Notes: generated by a model from the letters alone, not told the origin. Shown: positions 17,601-26,990, numbered from the stretch's first letter. The stretch: 64,000 bases of DNA from Flavobacteriaceae bacterium (GCA_028280265.1 JANQMD010000010.1:1-64000), one strand, 5' to 3'. Program-made: numbers and translations.

Positions 17601-18140
17601 TTATGGGAAGAGAATGAGGAATAACAGAGGAAATAGCATTCCTAATAAAGCCAACTTCCACCCTCTTTTCTTAAACCCATTTTTACCAGCAGGAATCAAC
17701 ATTCCAGTGATAGCAATAATTAACATAGCTACTCCAAAAATATCGGAATACCAAATCCAAAAATTATTAGTTGATTTATGCAAATACATACTATGGCCTA
17801 TGATAGGTACTTTGCGTTTAAACTCTAGAGTTCCTTTGGTGTCCGTGAGCTTCATATCCAAAATACCATTGTCTTTAAAATAGACGCGTAAGCTACCATT
17901 TCGTATGCGATGTCCATCATATTCAGCATTAAAGTCTTTTGTAGCTGTAATAAGGAACTCTTTGGTAATCTCTTTTTCTGCGGGTAAGGCTAATGCTACT
18001 TCTTGACTATCATAAGTATAATTCATGGGATACCAGTCCTGACGGTGATTCAATATAATGCCAGAAAAGGAAAAAGCAATGATAAGACCTACATAAAAAT
18101 AGGCGATGTCTCTGTGGAGGGATCTATTTGTGACTTTCAT
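17601..18140 (-). CDS. PepSY-associated TM helix protein
   Basis: 179 residues with three membrane segments: IAYFYVGLIIAFSFSGIILN near the start, IWYSDIFGVAMLIIAITGMLIP in the middle and ALLGMLFPLLFLILF at the end. A soluble stretch of about 80 residues sits between the first two. The layout with LHRDIAYFYVG and HSMYLHKSTNNFWIWYSD fits PepSY-associated transmembrane proteins, often linked to iron or haem uptake in Bacteroidota. No siderophore gene is adjacent, so an iron role is only a family-based guess. Confidence 0.7.
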   Translation of the reverse strand: MKVTNRSLHRDIAYFYVGLIIAFSFSGIILNHRQDWYPMNYTYDSQEVALALPAEKEITKEFLITATKDFNAEYDGHRIRNGSLRVYFKDNGILDMKLTDTKGTLEFKRKVPIIGHSMYLHKSTNNFWIWYSDIFGVAMLIIAITGMLIPAGKNGFKKRGWKLALLGMLFPLLFLILFP

Positions 18141-18189
18141 TTTTAAAAAATTTGATCACAAATATATTTAGAACGAATCTAAATAAAAA

Positions 18190-20178
18190 TTAATATTGAA
18201 TTAATTTTTTAAGAGCTTCTTCAAATCGATTCTTAGGTAGATATTGTTTCTCTAACTCGGGCTGAAATGGAATGGGAGTTTCTATGCTGGCAACTCTTTT
18301 AACAGGTGCATCTAGAAATTCGAAACAGTTTTCATTAATCATTGCTGATAAATCACTAGCAATGCCTCCGAATAGGGAGTCTTCTTGTAAGATGATCGCT
18401 TTTCCAGTCTTTCTCACTGAAGTGTAAATCATTTTTGTATCTAAAGGTTGTAGACTTCGTAAGTCAATAAGGTCTGCTTGTATATCTGAGTTATTTTCTA
18501 ATACTTCCAATGCCCAATGAACGCCCGCTCCATAAGTGATGATAGAAATGTCATTTCCTTCTTTTAACAAATTGGCTTCTCCAATCTCAATGGTATAATA
18601 ATTTTCTGATACCTCTTGATACACTGAACGATACAAAGCTTTATGTTCGAAAAATAAGACGGGATTTGGATCATTGATTGCTGAGATCAAGAGCCCTTTG
18701 GCGTCTTGTGGAAATGCTGGATAAATCACTTTTAATCCAGGTGTCTTTGTAAACCATGCTTCATTGGTTTGACTATGAAAAGGACCTGCCCCTACTCCTG
18801 CTCCACAAGGCATCCGCACTACAACATCTGCTTGTTGATTCCAACGATAATGCGATTTGGCTAGCAAGTTAACAATGGGATTGAATCCTGAACTCACAAA
18901 ATCGGCAAACTGCATCTCCATAACAGCTTTCATTCCATTTACTGATAAGCCATAAGCTGTAGAAACAATTGCGGATTCACATATAGGTGTGTTTCTTACC
19001 CGTTCGCGACCAAATTCATTGACAAAGCCATCTGTGATTTTAAAAACACCACCATATTCCGCAATGTCCTGCCCCATGATGACCAAATCTTTGTGCTGCT
19101 GCATAGATTGCTTCAAACCTTGTGAAATGGCATCTATCAATCGGATGTTTTCCTTTTGATCAGAAGGATCGATACTTGTATGCTCATGTGTGCGATAGAC
19201 ATCCGAAAGCTCTGTTTCTAAATCAGGTACAAGTGGATCTTCATTAAATGCCAATTCTAAGTGCTCATCTATCTCTTTTTTAATGGACTCTTTGGCTTCT
19301 TCTATCACTTTATTGGTTAAGATGCCTTCAGAGAGTAAATAGTTTTCGAAGTTGTGTACAGGATCTTTCTCTGCCCATGTTTCCATCAATTCTTTGGGAA
19401 CATATTTTGTACCACTAGCCTCTTCGTGACCACGCATTCGAAACGTTTTAAACTCCAACAAAACAGGTCTTTGATTTTGACGGATGTCTTTTGCCAATTC
19501 ATTAACTCTGGTAAATACTTCTATGACATTGTTTCCATCTATGAGATGACTTTCCATTCCATAACCCAATCCTCTGTCGACCAAATGTTCACAATTGTAT
19601 TGCTCAGAAGTGGGTGTCGACAATCCATATCCGTTATTTTCGACACAAAAGATGACTGGTAAATTCCAAACAGAAGCGACATTTAAAGCTTCATGGAAAT
19701 CACCTTCACTGGTTCCTCCTTCTCCCGTGAACACGGCGCAAACTTGACTATTTTTCTTGAGTTTGTTCGCAAGTGCAATCCCATCTGCAACTCCCAATTG
19801 AGGTCCCAAATGCGAGATCATTCCCACGATTTTGTACTCTTGTGTCCCAAAATGAAAACTTCGATCTCTTCCTTTGGTAAAACCGCTCATCTTCCCTTGC
19901 CATTGCGAAAACAATCGATGCAAAGGAATTTCGCGTGTTGTAAAAACACCCAAATTTCTATGCATTGGGAGAATGTATTCTTCTTTATCTAATGCTGAAG
20001 TAACACCTACTGCGATGGCTTCTTGACCTATTCCGGAAAACCATTTTGAAATTTTACCTTGTCTTAGCAGTACCAACATTTTCTCCTCAATCATTCGAGG
20101 CTTTAACATAGCTTTGTAGAGCTTTATAAGCGTTTCTCTATCGTTAATAGAAGGTTTATAATCGATTTTAGAAGTCAT
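18190..20178 (-). CDS. fused alpha/beta 2-oxoacid dehydrogenase E1 (branched-chain type)
   Basis: The start is taken as ATG 20178 (MTSKIDYKPS); a TTG at 20211 would overlap the upstream gene. The 662 residues combine both E1 subunits. The alpha half holds the thiamine diphosphate motif GEGGTSEGDFHEALNVAS with ENNGYG. The beta half begins near residue 330 (NIRLIDAISQGLKQSM) with MGQDIAEYGGVFKITDGF, MPCGAGVGAGPFHSQTNE and ITYGAGVHWALEVL. It would decarboxylate branched-chain 2-oxoacids or a related oxoacid and pass the acyl group to an E2 encoded elsewhere. It follows the aminotransferase gene by 25 bp, which suggests amino-acid to oxoacid to acyl-CoA flow. Confidence 0.85.
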   Translation of the reverse strand: MTSKIDYKPSINDRETLIKLYKAMLKPRMIEEKMLVLLRQGKISKWFSGIGQEAIAVGVTSALDKEEYILPMHRNLGVFTTREIPLHRLFSQWQGKMSGFTKGRDRSFHFGTQEYKIVGMISHLGPQLGVADGIALANKLKKNSQVCAVFTGEGGTSEGDFHEALNVASVWNLPVIFCVENNGYGLSTPTSEQYNCEHLVDRGLGYGMESHLIDGNNVIEVFTRVNELAKDIRQNQRPVLLEFKTFRMRGHEEASGTKYVPKELMETWAEKDPVHNFENYLLSEGILTNKVIEEAKESIKKEIDEHLELAFNEDPLVPDLETELSDVYRTHEHTSIDPSDQKENIRLIDAISQGLKQSMQQHKDLVIMGQDIAEYGGVFKITDGFVNEFGRERVRNTPICESAIVSTAYGLSVNGMKAVMEMQFADFVSSGFNPIVNLLAKSHYRWNQQADVVVRMPCGAGVGAGPFHSQTNEAWFTKTPGLKVIYPAFPQDAKGLLISAINDPNPVLFFEHKALYRSVYQEVSENYYTIEIGEANLLKEGNDISIITYGAGVHWALEVLENNSDIQADLIDLRSLQPLDTKMIYTSVRKTGKAIILQEDSLFGGIASDLSAMINENCFEFLDAPVKRVASIETPIPFQPELEKQYLPKNRFEEALKKLIQY

Positions 20179-20203
20179 TTGTTTGTTTTGTTCGGAAACT
20201 AAA

Positions 20204-21349
20204 TTAGGCAATTTGATTCAAAATAGCTGCAGCGGCTTTGAGAGTTTCATCTGTTTTTGCGAAACAAAAGCGTAATACTTTGAAATCGAGATTGTTTTCA
20301 TTAAAAACTGACATCGGTATCGATGCAATTTTGAACTCTTTTGTCAACCTAATAGCAAAATCCACATCATTTTCATCAGTGATTTTGGAATAATCTAAAA
20401 GCTGAAAATAGCTCGCCTGACTAGGAATAAAATCGAAGTTAGCATCTTGAATCAAACTTAGAAACAAATCTCTTTTTTGTTGGAAAAACTTAGGTAATTC
20501 TAAATAATGTTCAGGTGTTTTTAGATATTCTGCTAAGGCAACCTGTATAGGATGATTGGCAGAAAACACATTGAATTGATGCACTTTTACAAATTCATCC
20601 ATCAATTCGCTTGGTGCACAGCAATAGCCTATTTTCCATCCTGTATTGTGAAACGTTTTTCCAAAAGATGCAGTGATAAAAGAACGCTTTTTCAATTCAG
20701 GAAACAAACAAACACTTTGATGCGATTGATCGTCATAAATCATGTGCTCATAAACTTCATCGCTCAGCACTATGATATTGGTACCTTTAGTCAATCTCTC
20801 TAAGTTAAGCATGTCTTCCTTAGAAAAGATTGTTCCGCTTGGATTCTGTGGAGTATTTACAACAATCATTTTAGTTTTGGAATTGATCTTTCCCTCCACT
20901 TCTTGCCAATCGACACGATAATTGGGGTGTTCTAGTTGTATGGGTACAACCCTTCCTTTATTGAGCTCAATGGCAGGTTGATAACAGTCATAAGCAGGCT
21001 TAAATAAAATAACTTCATCATCTTGATGCACAAATGCTGAAATAATGGTAAAAATAGCTTGTGTTGCCCCAGATGTAATCACAATTTCACTTTCAGGATT
21101 GTAAGTACTGTTGTAGAGTCTCTTAAACTTCAGAGAAATCTCTTCTCTCAATACTAAGACACCTCTCATGGGTGCATATTGATTCAATCCTTTGTTCATT
21201 GCTTCAGTAACTAAATCTGATAGTCTCTGATCTGTTTGAAAATTGGGAAACCCTTGAGATAAATTTACTGCATTGTGAGCATTAGCCAAAGCACTCATTT
21301 CAGTGAAAATTGTGGTTCCTACGTTGGGTAATTTTGAAGTTATTTTCAT
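20204..21349 (-). CDS. class I/II aminotransferase, methionine aminotransferase type
   Basis: 381 residues of a fold-type I PLP enzyme. The cofactor lysine is K231 in SFGKTFHNTGWKIGY. NTPQNPSGTIF (165-175), LSDEVYEHMIYD and the N-terminal NAVNLSQGFPNF match the YbdL/kynurenine-aminotransferase-like group usually annotated methionine aminotransferase. It would transaminate methionine or aromatic amino acids to 2-oxoacids. It is directly upstream of the E1 gene and downstream of an Lrp regulator, separated from the latter by a terminator hairpin. Confidence 0.85.
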   Translation of the reverse strand: MKITSKLPNVGTTIFTEMSALANAHNAVNLSQGFPNFQTDQRLSDLVTEAMNKGLNQYAPMRGVLVLREEISLKFKRLYNSTYNPESEIVITSGATQAIFTIISAFVHQDDEVILFKPAYDCYQPAIELNKGRVVPIQLEHPNYRVDWQEVEGKINSKTKMIVVNTPQNPSGTIFSKEDMLNLERLTKGTNIIVLSDEVYEHMIYDDQSHQSVCLFPELKKRSFITASFGKTFHNTGWKIGYCCAPSELMDEFVKVHQFNVFSANHPIQVALAEYLKTPEHYLELPKFFQQKRDLFLSLIQDANFDFIPSQASYFQLLDYSKITDENDVDFAIRLTKEFKIASIPMSVFNENNLDFKVLRFCFAKTDETLKAAAAILNQIA

Positions 21350-21362
21350 CGAATGAAGATAT

Positions 21363-21397
21363 AAAAAAACCTCGCATTAAAAAGTTACGAGGTTTTT
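21363..21397 (-). terminator. rho-independent terminator after the Lrp gene
   Basis: AACCTCG (21368-21374) pairs with CGAGGTT (21388-21394). Both sides carry A or T runs, so on the minus strand it ends in a T-run. It lies 17 bases past the Lrp stop and before the aminotransferase start. Confidence 0.65.
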
Positions 21398-21413
21398 AAG
21401 AAAGTAGGAAATT

Positions 21414-21893
21414 TTACATTTCTTTGAAGATGGCGTGCATCATTCGTTTTTTATCGTTGATACTCTCTTCTAGAGCAATCATCGTTTCTGTTCTGCTAAC
21501 ACCAGGAATTTCGTCTATTCTATAAATAATGTCTTTGGCATCATTCGTTCCTTTGGCTCTCACTTTACAAAAGATATTGTATTTACCAGCAGTTACATAA
21601 GCTACTGTTACATTAGGAATCAACCTCAAATTAGTAATGACATCGTGAGTCATGGAAGTTTTTTCTAAAAATACTCCAACATGAGCAATGAAAGAGTAGC
21701 CCATCTTCTCATAATTCAAAGTTAATGTAGAACCTTGTATAATCCCTTCATCTTCCATTTTCTTTACACGAACGTGTATGGTGCCCGCAGAAACAAGTAG
21801 TTTTTTTGCAATGTCTGTAAAAGGGGTTCTAGCATTCTCGATTAAGATATCTAAAATCTGATGATCGATTTCATCTAGCATGAATTTTTTCAT
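21414..21893 (-). CDS. Lrp/AsnC family transcriptional regulator
   Basis: 159 residues. An N-terminal winged HTH (LDEIDHQILDILIENARTPFTDIAKKLLVSAGTIHVRVKKMEDEGII) is followed by a RAM/ligand domain (YSFIAHVGVFLEKTSM ... YNIFCKVRAKGTNDAKDIIYRIDEIPGVSRTETMIALEES). Such proteins form octamers and sense amino acids. Its position just before the aminotransferase and E1 genes makes amino-acid catabolism a likely target, which is inference. A TATTTTTG box (TAnnTTTG type) lies upstream on the minus strand at 21925-21932. Confidence 0.9.
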   Translation of the reverse strand: MKKFMLDEIDHQILDILIENARTPFTDIAKKLLVSAGTIHVRVKKMEDEGIIQGSTLTLNYEKMGYSFIAHVGVFLEKTSMTHDVITNLRLIPNVTVAYVTAGKYNIFCKVRAKGTNDAKDIIYRIDEIPGVSRTETMIALEESINDKKRMMHAIFKEM

Positions 21894-21993
21894 ATTTCTT
21901 TTATTAATTATTCAATCAATGAAGCAAAAATATACGTTTTTTTAAACATAACATTAAAAATCATGAATAAAATTCAATAAAATAAGGTATTTG

Positions 21994-23031
21994 TCAATTT
22001 TTTTGATGAAAATATTGCGCAGTCTCTTCTTTTTCTTGAACCAATTCAGGCACAAAGCTAACTTTTTTATTCTCTAAAACCTCTTTAAATTGATAAATTT
22101 CATCTCTTTTTTTGCCTTCAAAAGTAATGAGTAAATCATAAAAAGATTTCACATTGTTAGGAATATCAAAATATTCTTGATATTCAGTAAATTCCTTGCT
22201 TGTAGCAACATGATAAATGCCTTGTAACAATGCCATAAAGGTGTAGCCTCTTGATTTCTCTCTCTCGTAATCAGCTGGAAAGTGTCCGGATTCTATTAAA
22301 ATAGTGGGGTAGCCTAGTTTTTGAAAATTATCACCCGTAGCAGTTGGATAAAACTCATCGGTATATCTACCTATTTGGTTTGGAATGATTTGTTGCATCA
22401 AACGATTCATCGCTACAATCACATTCATTGTCTTTATCCTACCTTTAGTAACCTTTCTACTCACCTCCTCTGAAGGGGCTAAAAATGAGAGTGTCGCAGG
22501 GTTTTCTGTACCCTCTACTCCAAAAATGGTTCTCTGATCGTGTAGGTTGAAACAAAAATCGGGCTGGAATGTATCCAACTCATTTCGTAAGACTTTACTT
22601 TCTCTCGCAACAAGATCTACAGCATCTCTATTCAAATCAATTCCATTAGCATTTACCCTAGTGTAAGTCTCTGCTCCATCTGGATTTAGTATGGGAATGA
22701 TAGAAATTGTACAATTCAATAGGATTTCATTAGCAATATCATCTTTGTTGTCTGTTAAGAACGATAACAAATCACAGATAGCTTTTGTGCCTGTACTCTC
22801 ATTTCCGTGCATCTGAGTCCATATCAATACTTTTGTTGGTCCTGACCCTGTTTTTATATTGTAAATCGGTTTTCCTCGCTCAGATGCTCCAATCTCTTTC
22901 AATGAGATTAGATTTTTCATTTTCTCAAGAAAAGGATACATGGCCTCTAAAGGGATCCATCGACCTTCGATGCTGTCTTGACGATGCAAACCGAAAATTT
23001 CTTTTACATGATGTGTGTCTATGATTTGCAT
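21994..23031 (-). CDS. M14 family zinc carboxypeptidase-like protein
   Basis: The start is ATG 23031 (MQIIDTHHVKEIFGLHRQD); a TTG four codons earlier is not needed. The 345-residue protein shows WTQMHGNESTGTKAICDLL with the first His/Glu zinc ligands (HxxE), PILNPDGAETYTRVNANGIDLNRDA and FCFNLHDQRTIFGVEG carrying the third His. These are the M14 signatures. No signal peptide is visible, so it may be cytosolic. It probably trims peptides or an amide-linked substrate. Confidence 0.8.
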   Translation of the reverse strand: MQIIDTHHVKEIFGLHRQDSIEGRWIPLEAMYPFLEKMKNLISLKEIGASERGKPIYNIKTGSGPTKVLIWTQMHGNESTGTKAICDLLSFLTDNKDDIANEILLNCTISIIPILNPDGAETYTRVNANGIDLNRDAVDLVARESKVLRNELDTFQPDFCFNLHDQRTIFGVEGTENPATLSFLAPSEEVSRKVTKGRIKTMNVIVAMNRLMQQIIPNQIGRYTDEFYPTATGDNFQKLGYPTILIESGHFPADYEREKSRGYTFMALLQGIYHVATSKEFTEYQEYFDIPNNVKSFYDLLITFEGKKRDEIYQFKEVLENKKVSFVPELVQEKEETAQYFHQKN

Positions 23032-23100
23032 TTTATCAAACAATAGTTTTAGTGAATAACAAAAATAAAATAAAGCTATAAACTTCAGTGAAAAGTAGAT

Positions 23101-23114
23101 GTAAATATATTTAC
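23101..23114. promoter_or_regulatory. perfect palindrome GTAAATATATTTAC
   Basis: Fourteen bases identical to their reverse complement, 70 bp upstream of the M14 start. It has operator-like form, and the binding protein is unknown. Confidence 0.45.
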
Positions 23115-23122
23115 CAGTTATT

Positions 23123-23134
23123 TTACATTTGTAA
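23123..23134. promoter_or_regulatory. dyad TTACATTTGTAA, distal copy
   Basis: TTACA and TGTAA flank two bases. The same 12 bases recur at 23343-23354. The plus-strand TACATTTG inside also fits the flavobacterial TAnnTTTG promoter box. Confidence 0.45.
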
Positions 23135-23342
23135 TCAAGTCGTTTGTTCTAGTTGTGTAGTATTGTTAACAGATGTTTACAATGAAAAACAAATGAAAAT
23201 TCAGTATAAAAATTCTTTATAATTTAGTACATGTTAAAAATTAAATAATTAAAAATCAATATATTATACAAGTTATATAAAGCGTTGGTTTAATTTTATA
23301 TAATTTAAATTCAAAACTTCTAGGGTGATGTGATATCATTGG

Positions 23343-23354
23343 TTACATTTGTAA
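23343..23354 (+). promoter_or_regulatory. dyad TTACATTTGTAA overlapping a TAnnTTTG box
   Basis: An exact copy of 23123-23134, 18 bases before the HTH start. TACATTTG (23344-23351) is in the right place for the promoter of the HTH gene, so a protein on this dyad would block transcription. Autoregulation by the HTH protein is an inference. Confidence 0.5.
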
Positions 23355-23372
23355 TAGCAAGTGGTATTTACA

Positions 23373-23750
23373 TTGGTAAACAATTTAGATTTTATTAAAA
23401 GGTTAAAAGAGGTTATAGAACATTACAATTTATCAGCCTCTTTATTTGCTGATAAAATTGGAGTACAGCGTTCAAGCATTTCACACATACTTTCTGGCAG
23501 AAACAAACCAAGTCTTGATTTCATTTTAAAAGTAACCAATACATTTAAAGAGGTAGACATTTATTGGCTACTAAATGGAAAAGGGAGTTTTCCGAGAGCG
23601 CCCATTACTTCTGACTCTACTCCTACTCAACAGCAGACAAGTATATTTGAGCAAAAAGAAATGATTTCACAAAACAATTCAAACTCTAAGAAGATTCAGA
23701 GAATTGTAGTTTTCTATAATGATGGAACTTTTGATGAATATATCAAGTAA
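23373..23750 (+). CDS. XRE-family HTH transcriptional regulator
   Basis: TTG at 23373 gives MVNNLDFIKRLKEVIEHYNLSASLFADKIG, the usual beginning of this Bacteroidota regulator group. The GTG four codons upstream is less likely. The HTH (SLFADKIGVQRSSISHILSGRNKPSLDFILKVTNTF, about 23-58) ends with DIYWLLNGKG. A Gln/Ser-rich linker and a conserved tail KKIQRIVVFYNDGTFDEYIK follow. The tail fits proteins of this group that carry a short C-terminal beta motif after the DNA-binding domain. It is probably a chromosomal regulator and not a phage repressor. Length is 125 residues. Confidence 0.75.
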   Translation: MVNNLDFIKRLKEVIEHYNLSASLFADKIGVQRSSISHILSGRNKPSLDFILKVTNTFKEVDIYWLLNGKGSFPRAPITSDSTPTQQQTSIFEQKEMISQNNSNSKKIQRIVVFYNDGTFDEYIK

Positions 23751-23842
23751 GATAACTTCTATGTAGGTAAAGTATACTTCAAAAGTATCAGTTCGAGTGA
23801 AAATCATCAGATTTTTATCTAGTCGAACTTATCTTAGTAATT

Positions 23843-26299
23843 TTACTGCACCAACCTTGCAATCCCGGTTCTTATAACCTCAATATTCTTAGATTTATTC
23901 GGTTTTTCAGCAGTTTTTTGTTTCTGAACCATCTGACGTAACAAGTTAATTGCTACCTGATCGAAATTAAATTGCTTGAATTGATAACCTTTTGCCACCA
24001 AATCATTTACTAAATTCTGGATAGCCTCTGTATTGTTACTTGTTGCCACTTTATCATAAGCTTTTTGATAGATTTCTTGAATTTTTGGATTGGTACTAAA
24101 CATTCCATTCAAGATATTGTTGGCAATAAAGACAATCTCGGAATCGTCCTTTTCTTCAATATAAATCTGAGTAAGCGGCGTGGCAATGATATTTTTTACG
24201 GCCAATGGTAGTTCCTTTGATTTTTTGATAGCATAGTCTTTATCTACATAATACATGGCTACCAAGGCTTTTCCTACTACATTGTATGAAACACTGTTCA
24301 ATGCTTTTTCAAAGATAGGCCTCAATTCAGGGTCTGTTAATTTCCCTAAAGTTTCAATAGCAGCTGCTTGCACCAGTGTTTTTGGATCGTTATTGGCAAT
24401 TCGTTTGATTTGATCGATCGCACCTTTCTTAGCCCATTTATTGATGAGGTTGATATTCTCTAATGCCAAAATTCGAATCTTATAAAATGGATCGTTCATC
24501 GCAGCAGCAATGGCATTGAATGCTTTTTTATCATCCTGACGTTTTGCAATCTCTAAAAGAGCTTCTCGCTTATGTTGATAGTTGGTAGCGTTTTTCAGTT
24601 GGAAAATGGATTCACTTAAAATCTTATTTTCATCAAAATCTGCTAATAAAACACCGTCTGCGTTGACTTGAATTAAATTGGGAGATTTGCTTTGAAAAGC
24701 AAACTTAAAAGAAGCGTCTCTGCCTTCAACAAACACATTGTATCGAGTTTTTTTTCCATTTTCGAACAAATCTATAGCCATCGGAAACTTGAACTCATTT
24801 GTTTGTGTTTGAATAAAGTTCACAGTAACAGTTCTTTCTAGAGTATTGTAATCGTAAGAAACTTGAATTTTTGGGTGTCCAGAACCAAAGAACCATTGAT
24901 TAAAAAACCAATTTAGATCTTTTCCTGTCACTTCTTCCAAAGCAAGTCTTAATTGGTGCACCTCAGATGCTTTGTATTGATTGTCTGTCAGATATTTTTT
25001 AAGTCCTGCAAAAAAAGCTTCATCTCCAAGATAGTTTCTTAGCATGTGAAGAATTGCACCTCCTTTGTTATAGCTTACCGCATCAAACATATCTTCTTTG
25101 TCTACATAATTGAAACGAACCAGCTTTTTATTAAAGTTTTCAACATTGTCCTTGTATCCTTTAATTGCTTCAAACAGATGTGCATCAGCATTTGTTTTTC
25201 CATATTTGTATTCTCTCCATAAATATTCACTGTAACTAGCAAAGGATTCGTTTAATGCGAGATTGCTCCAACTCTCACTAGTGACTAAATTTCCAAACCA
25301 ATGATGAAAAATTTCATGTGCAATGGTATTCTCCTGTCTGTTTTCATCTATCAACTGCCCTTTCATTTGATTTGCATTCTCACCGTGAATCACCGCGGTC
25401 GTATTTTCCATAGCACCACTTACATAATCTCTTCCTACAATCTGACTATACTTGTTCCAAGGATATTCTACTCCTAATTTCTCAGAGAAGAATCCAATCA
25501 TCTCTGGTGTCAATCCAAAAATTTGTTTAGCCAAGGGCGCGTATTTTTTTTCTACATAGTAGTTGACAGGAATGTTTTTGTATGAATCCTCAATAATTTC
25601 ATATTCGCCAACACCCATAAAAAACAAATAGGGAGCATGTTTTTTATCAAACTTCCAATAATCAGTACGCATGCCATCTACTTCTGTTTGACTTTCTAAT
25701 TTACCATTAGACAGCGTAACATACTTTTTTGAAACTGTGATGTATATTTCCTGTGAAGTTTTTTGATTAGGAGCATCTATGGTAGGAAACCAACAACTAC
25801 TTGCCTCTGTTTCTCCTTGTGTCCATATTTGCGTTGGCTTATCTTTTTCTTCTCCAGTAGGGTTGATAAAGTACAATCCCTTAGCGCCAGCGATGGCATT
25901 GCTTCCTTTTTGTTTTACTTCCTCTGGTCTTGCAGTGTACTTAATGTACAGGGTATACTTTTCGCCTGCTTTGTATGCTTTCGGAAGGTTTATATTGATC
26001 TTAAAATTATCGTATTCATAACTAAGATCTTTATTATCCATTTTTACTGTATGAATCAGCATTGCTTTCGCATCAAGTTCAAGAGTAGTTACATCGTAAA
26101 AATGTGGTGTAAGTGTTAACCAGGCCTCCCCATTGAGTTGCTTTTTAGCAAAATCGAAGCTCACTTTTAATTTTGTGTGAACTAGATTGTTGGTCTTTTC
26201 TCTCTCCGAACGATAAATAGATAAAGGATCTTGCGTCTGTGAATAAGAAAAAGAAAAAGCGATCAGTAATACGAGTAAGAGAAGAAGTCTCAGTTTCAT
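23843..26299 (-). CDS. M1 family aminopeptidase (aminopeptidase N-like)
   Basis: 818 residues with a signal peptide (MKLRLLLLLVLLIAFSFSYSQ). The exopeptidase motif GAMEN is at 295-299 and the zinc site is H328-E329-x-x-H332 in IAHEIFHHWFGN with E351 as third ligand (NESFA). The C-terminal half (about 580-800) has HEAT-like repeats (KRIANNDPKTLVQAAAIETLGKL). It would remove N-terminal residues from peptides in the periplasm. It is a single gene, with a 154-bp gap upstream that contains the terminator of the DUF4252 operon. Confidence 0.9.
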   Translation of the reverse strand: MKLRLLLLLVLLIAFSFSYSQTQDPLSIYRSEREKTNNLVHTKLKVSFDFAKKQLNGEAWLTLTPHFYDVTTLELDAKAMLIHTVKMDNKDLSYEYDNFKININLPKAYKAGEKYTLYIKYTARPEEVKQKGSNAIAGAKGLYFINPTGEEKDKPTQIWTQGETEASSCWFPTIDAPNQKTSQEIYITVSKKYVTLSNGKLESQTEVDGMRTDYWKFDKKHAPYLFFMGVGEYEIIEDSYKNIPVNYYVEKKYAPLAKQIFGLTPEMIGFFSEKLGVEYPWNKYSQIVGRDYVSGAMENTTAVIHGENANQMKGQLIDENRQENTIAHEIFHHWFGNLVTSESWSNLALNESFASYSEYLWREYKYGKTNADAHLFEAIKGYKDNVENFNKKLVRFNYVDKEDMFDAVSYNKGGAILHMLRNYLGDEAFFAGLKKYLTDNQYKASEVHQLRLALEEVTGKDLNWFFNQWFFGSGHPKIQVSYDYNTLERTVTVNFIQTQTNEFKFPMAIDLFENGKKTRYNVFVEGRDASFKFAFQSKSPNLIQVNADGVLLADFDENKILSESIFQLKNATNYQHKREALLEIAKRQDDKKAFNAIAAAMNDPFYKIRILALENINLINKWAKKGAIDQIKRIANNDPKTLVQAAAIETLGKLTDPELRPIFEKALNSVSYNVVGKALVAMYYVDKDYAIKKSKELPLAVKNIIATPLTQIYIEEKDDSEIVFIANNILNGMFSTNPKIQEIYQKAYDKVATSNNTEAIQNLVNDLVAKGYQFKQFNFDQVAINLLRQMVQKQKTAEKPNKSKNIEVIRTGIARLVQ

Positions 26300-26390
26300 A
26301 AGGATTTATTAGTGGCTCAAAAATAGTAAATAATGAGGTGACTGCTGTTAATGGCTAGTTAAAACCAATTACTCAACTAATAAATAGTTC

Positions 26391-26428
26391 ATAAAAAAAC
26401 CGTTGCTTATTTTATGTAAGCAACGGTT
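26391..26428 (-). terminator. strong terminator of the sigma/DUF4252 operon
   Basis: A 12-bp perfect stem, AACCGTTGCTTA (26398-26409) with TAAGCAACGGTT (26417-26428), and a 7-base loop. On the minus strand it is followed by a run of T. It lies 26 bases after the last gene of the operon. Confidence 0.8.
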
Positions 26429-26453
26429 CCAAATTTGGCTTTGGTTGATCTGA

Positions 26454-26990
26454 CTATTGAAATGCCATATTAAATTGTTTCAGGTTCATCCCATTACTAT
26501 CCCAAGTAATGTTTTCCATCATCTTGATGATTTGTGAAGGGTTCATATCCTCTCCCATAATTCTAGCTACACCTACTCCCAATTCTTTTTGGTACCCAAA
26601 TGCGATTACTTCGTCGATTGCATCTGTACTTCCCGTATAGTATAAATTCATTTTAATTCCTTTAGCATTCATACGCATTAAGCTCTTATACTTATCAGAT
26701 GATTTTAAAATCTCATTGATTTTTGCTTTTTCTGCATCGTATTCAGCTTCATTGTTTTTGTATGGTAAGGCTACCACGTTAATTTTATGGATGCTTTGAA
26801 TGGTTTCCAATACTTCAGCAGGTACATCATCGGATTTAGGCTTGAAGAAGTTTACCGGGATATCAAAAGTCATGAATCCTTGTTTTCCTTGACTCTCTAC
26901 CAAATATCCTTGTAGAGATTGTTTGTTGTTACATGATACGGTCATCAATGTAACAAATAAAACAGCTAAAACGGTTGTCAATTTTCTCAT
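26454..26990 (-). CDS. DUF4252 lipoprotein
   Basis: 178 residues with a lipoprotein signal (LAVLFVTLMTVSC, Cys20). The body VLETIQSIHKINVVALPYKNNEAEYDAEKAKINEIL and YTGSTDAIDEVIAFGYQKELGVGVARIMGEDMNPSQIIKMM fits DUF4252, a Bacteroidota envelope family of unknown function. It is the last gene of the sigma-factor operon and a paralog of the gene before it, here in a lipid-anchored form. Regulation by the operon's ECF sigma factor is likely. Confidence 0.8.
   Translation of the reverse strand: MRKLTTVLAVLFVTLMTVSCNNKQSLQGYLVESQGKQGFMTFDIPVNFFKPKSDDVPAEVLETIQSIHKINVVALPYKNNEAEYDAEKAKINEILKSSDKYKSLMRMNAKGIKMNLYYTGSTDAIDEVIAFGYQKELGVGVARIMGEDMNPSQIIKMMENITWDSNGMNLKQFNMAFQ

Larger units (their letters stand above)
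23032..23372. other. 341-bp divergent control region
   Basis: Lies between the divergent M14 and HTH genes. It contains the 14-bp palindrome and two copies of TTACATTTGTAA listed separately; the rest is AT-rich with no gene seen. Confidence 0.5.

Noticed and set aside
17554..17883. 109-codon plus frame over the PepSY gene and oxidoreductase start
   Set aside because: It is antisense to two recognised genes and has no protein features.
25763..26119. Frames of 80-118 codons on the plus strand inside the M1 aminopeptidase gene
   Set aside because: They lie antisense to a well-supported enzyme, and their Cys/Phe-rich translations do not resemble any protein.
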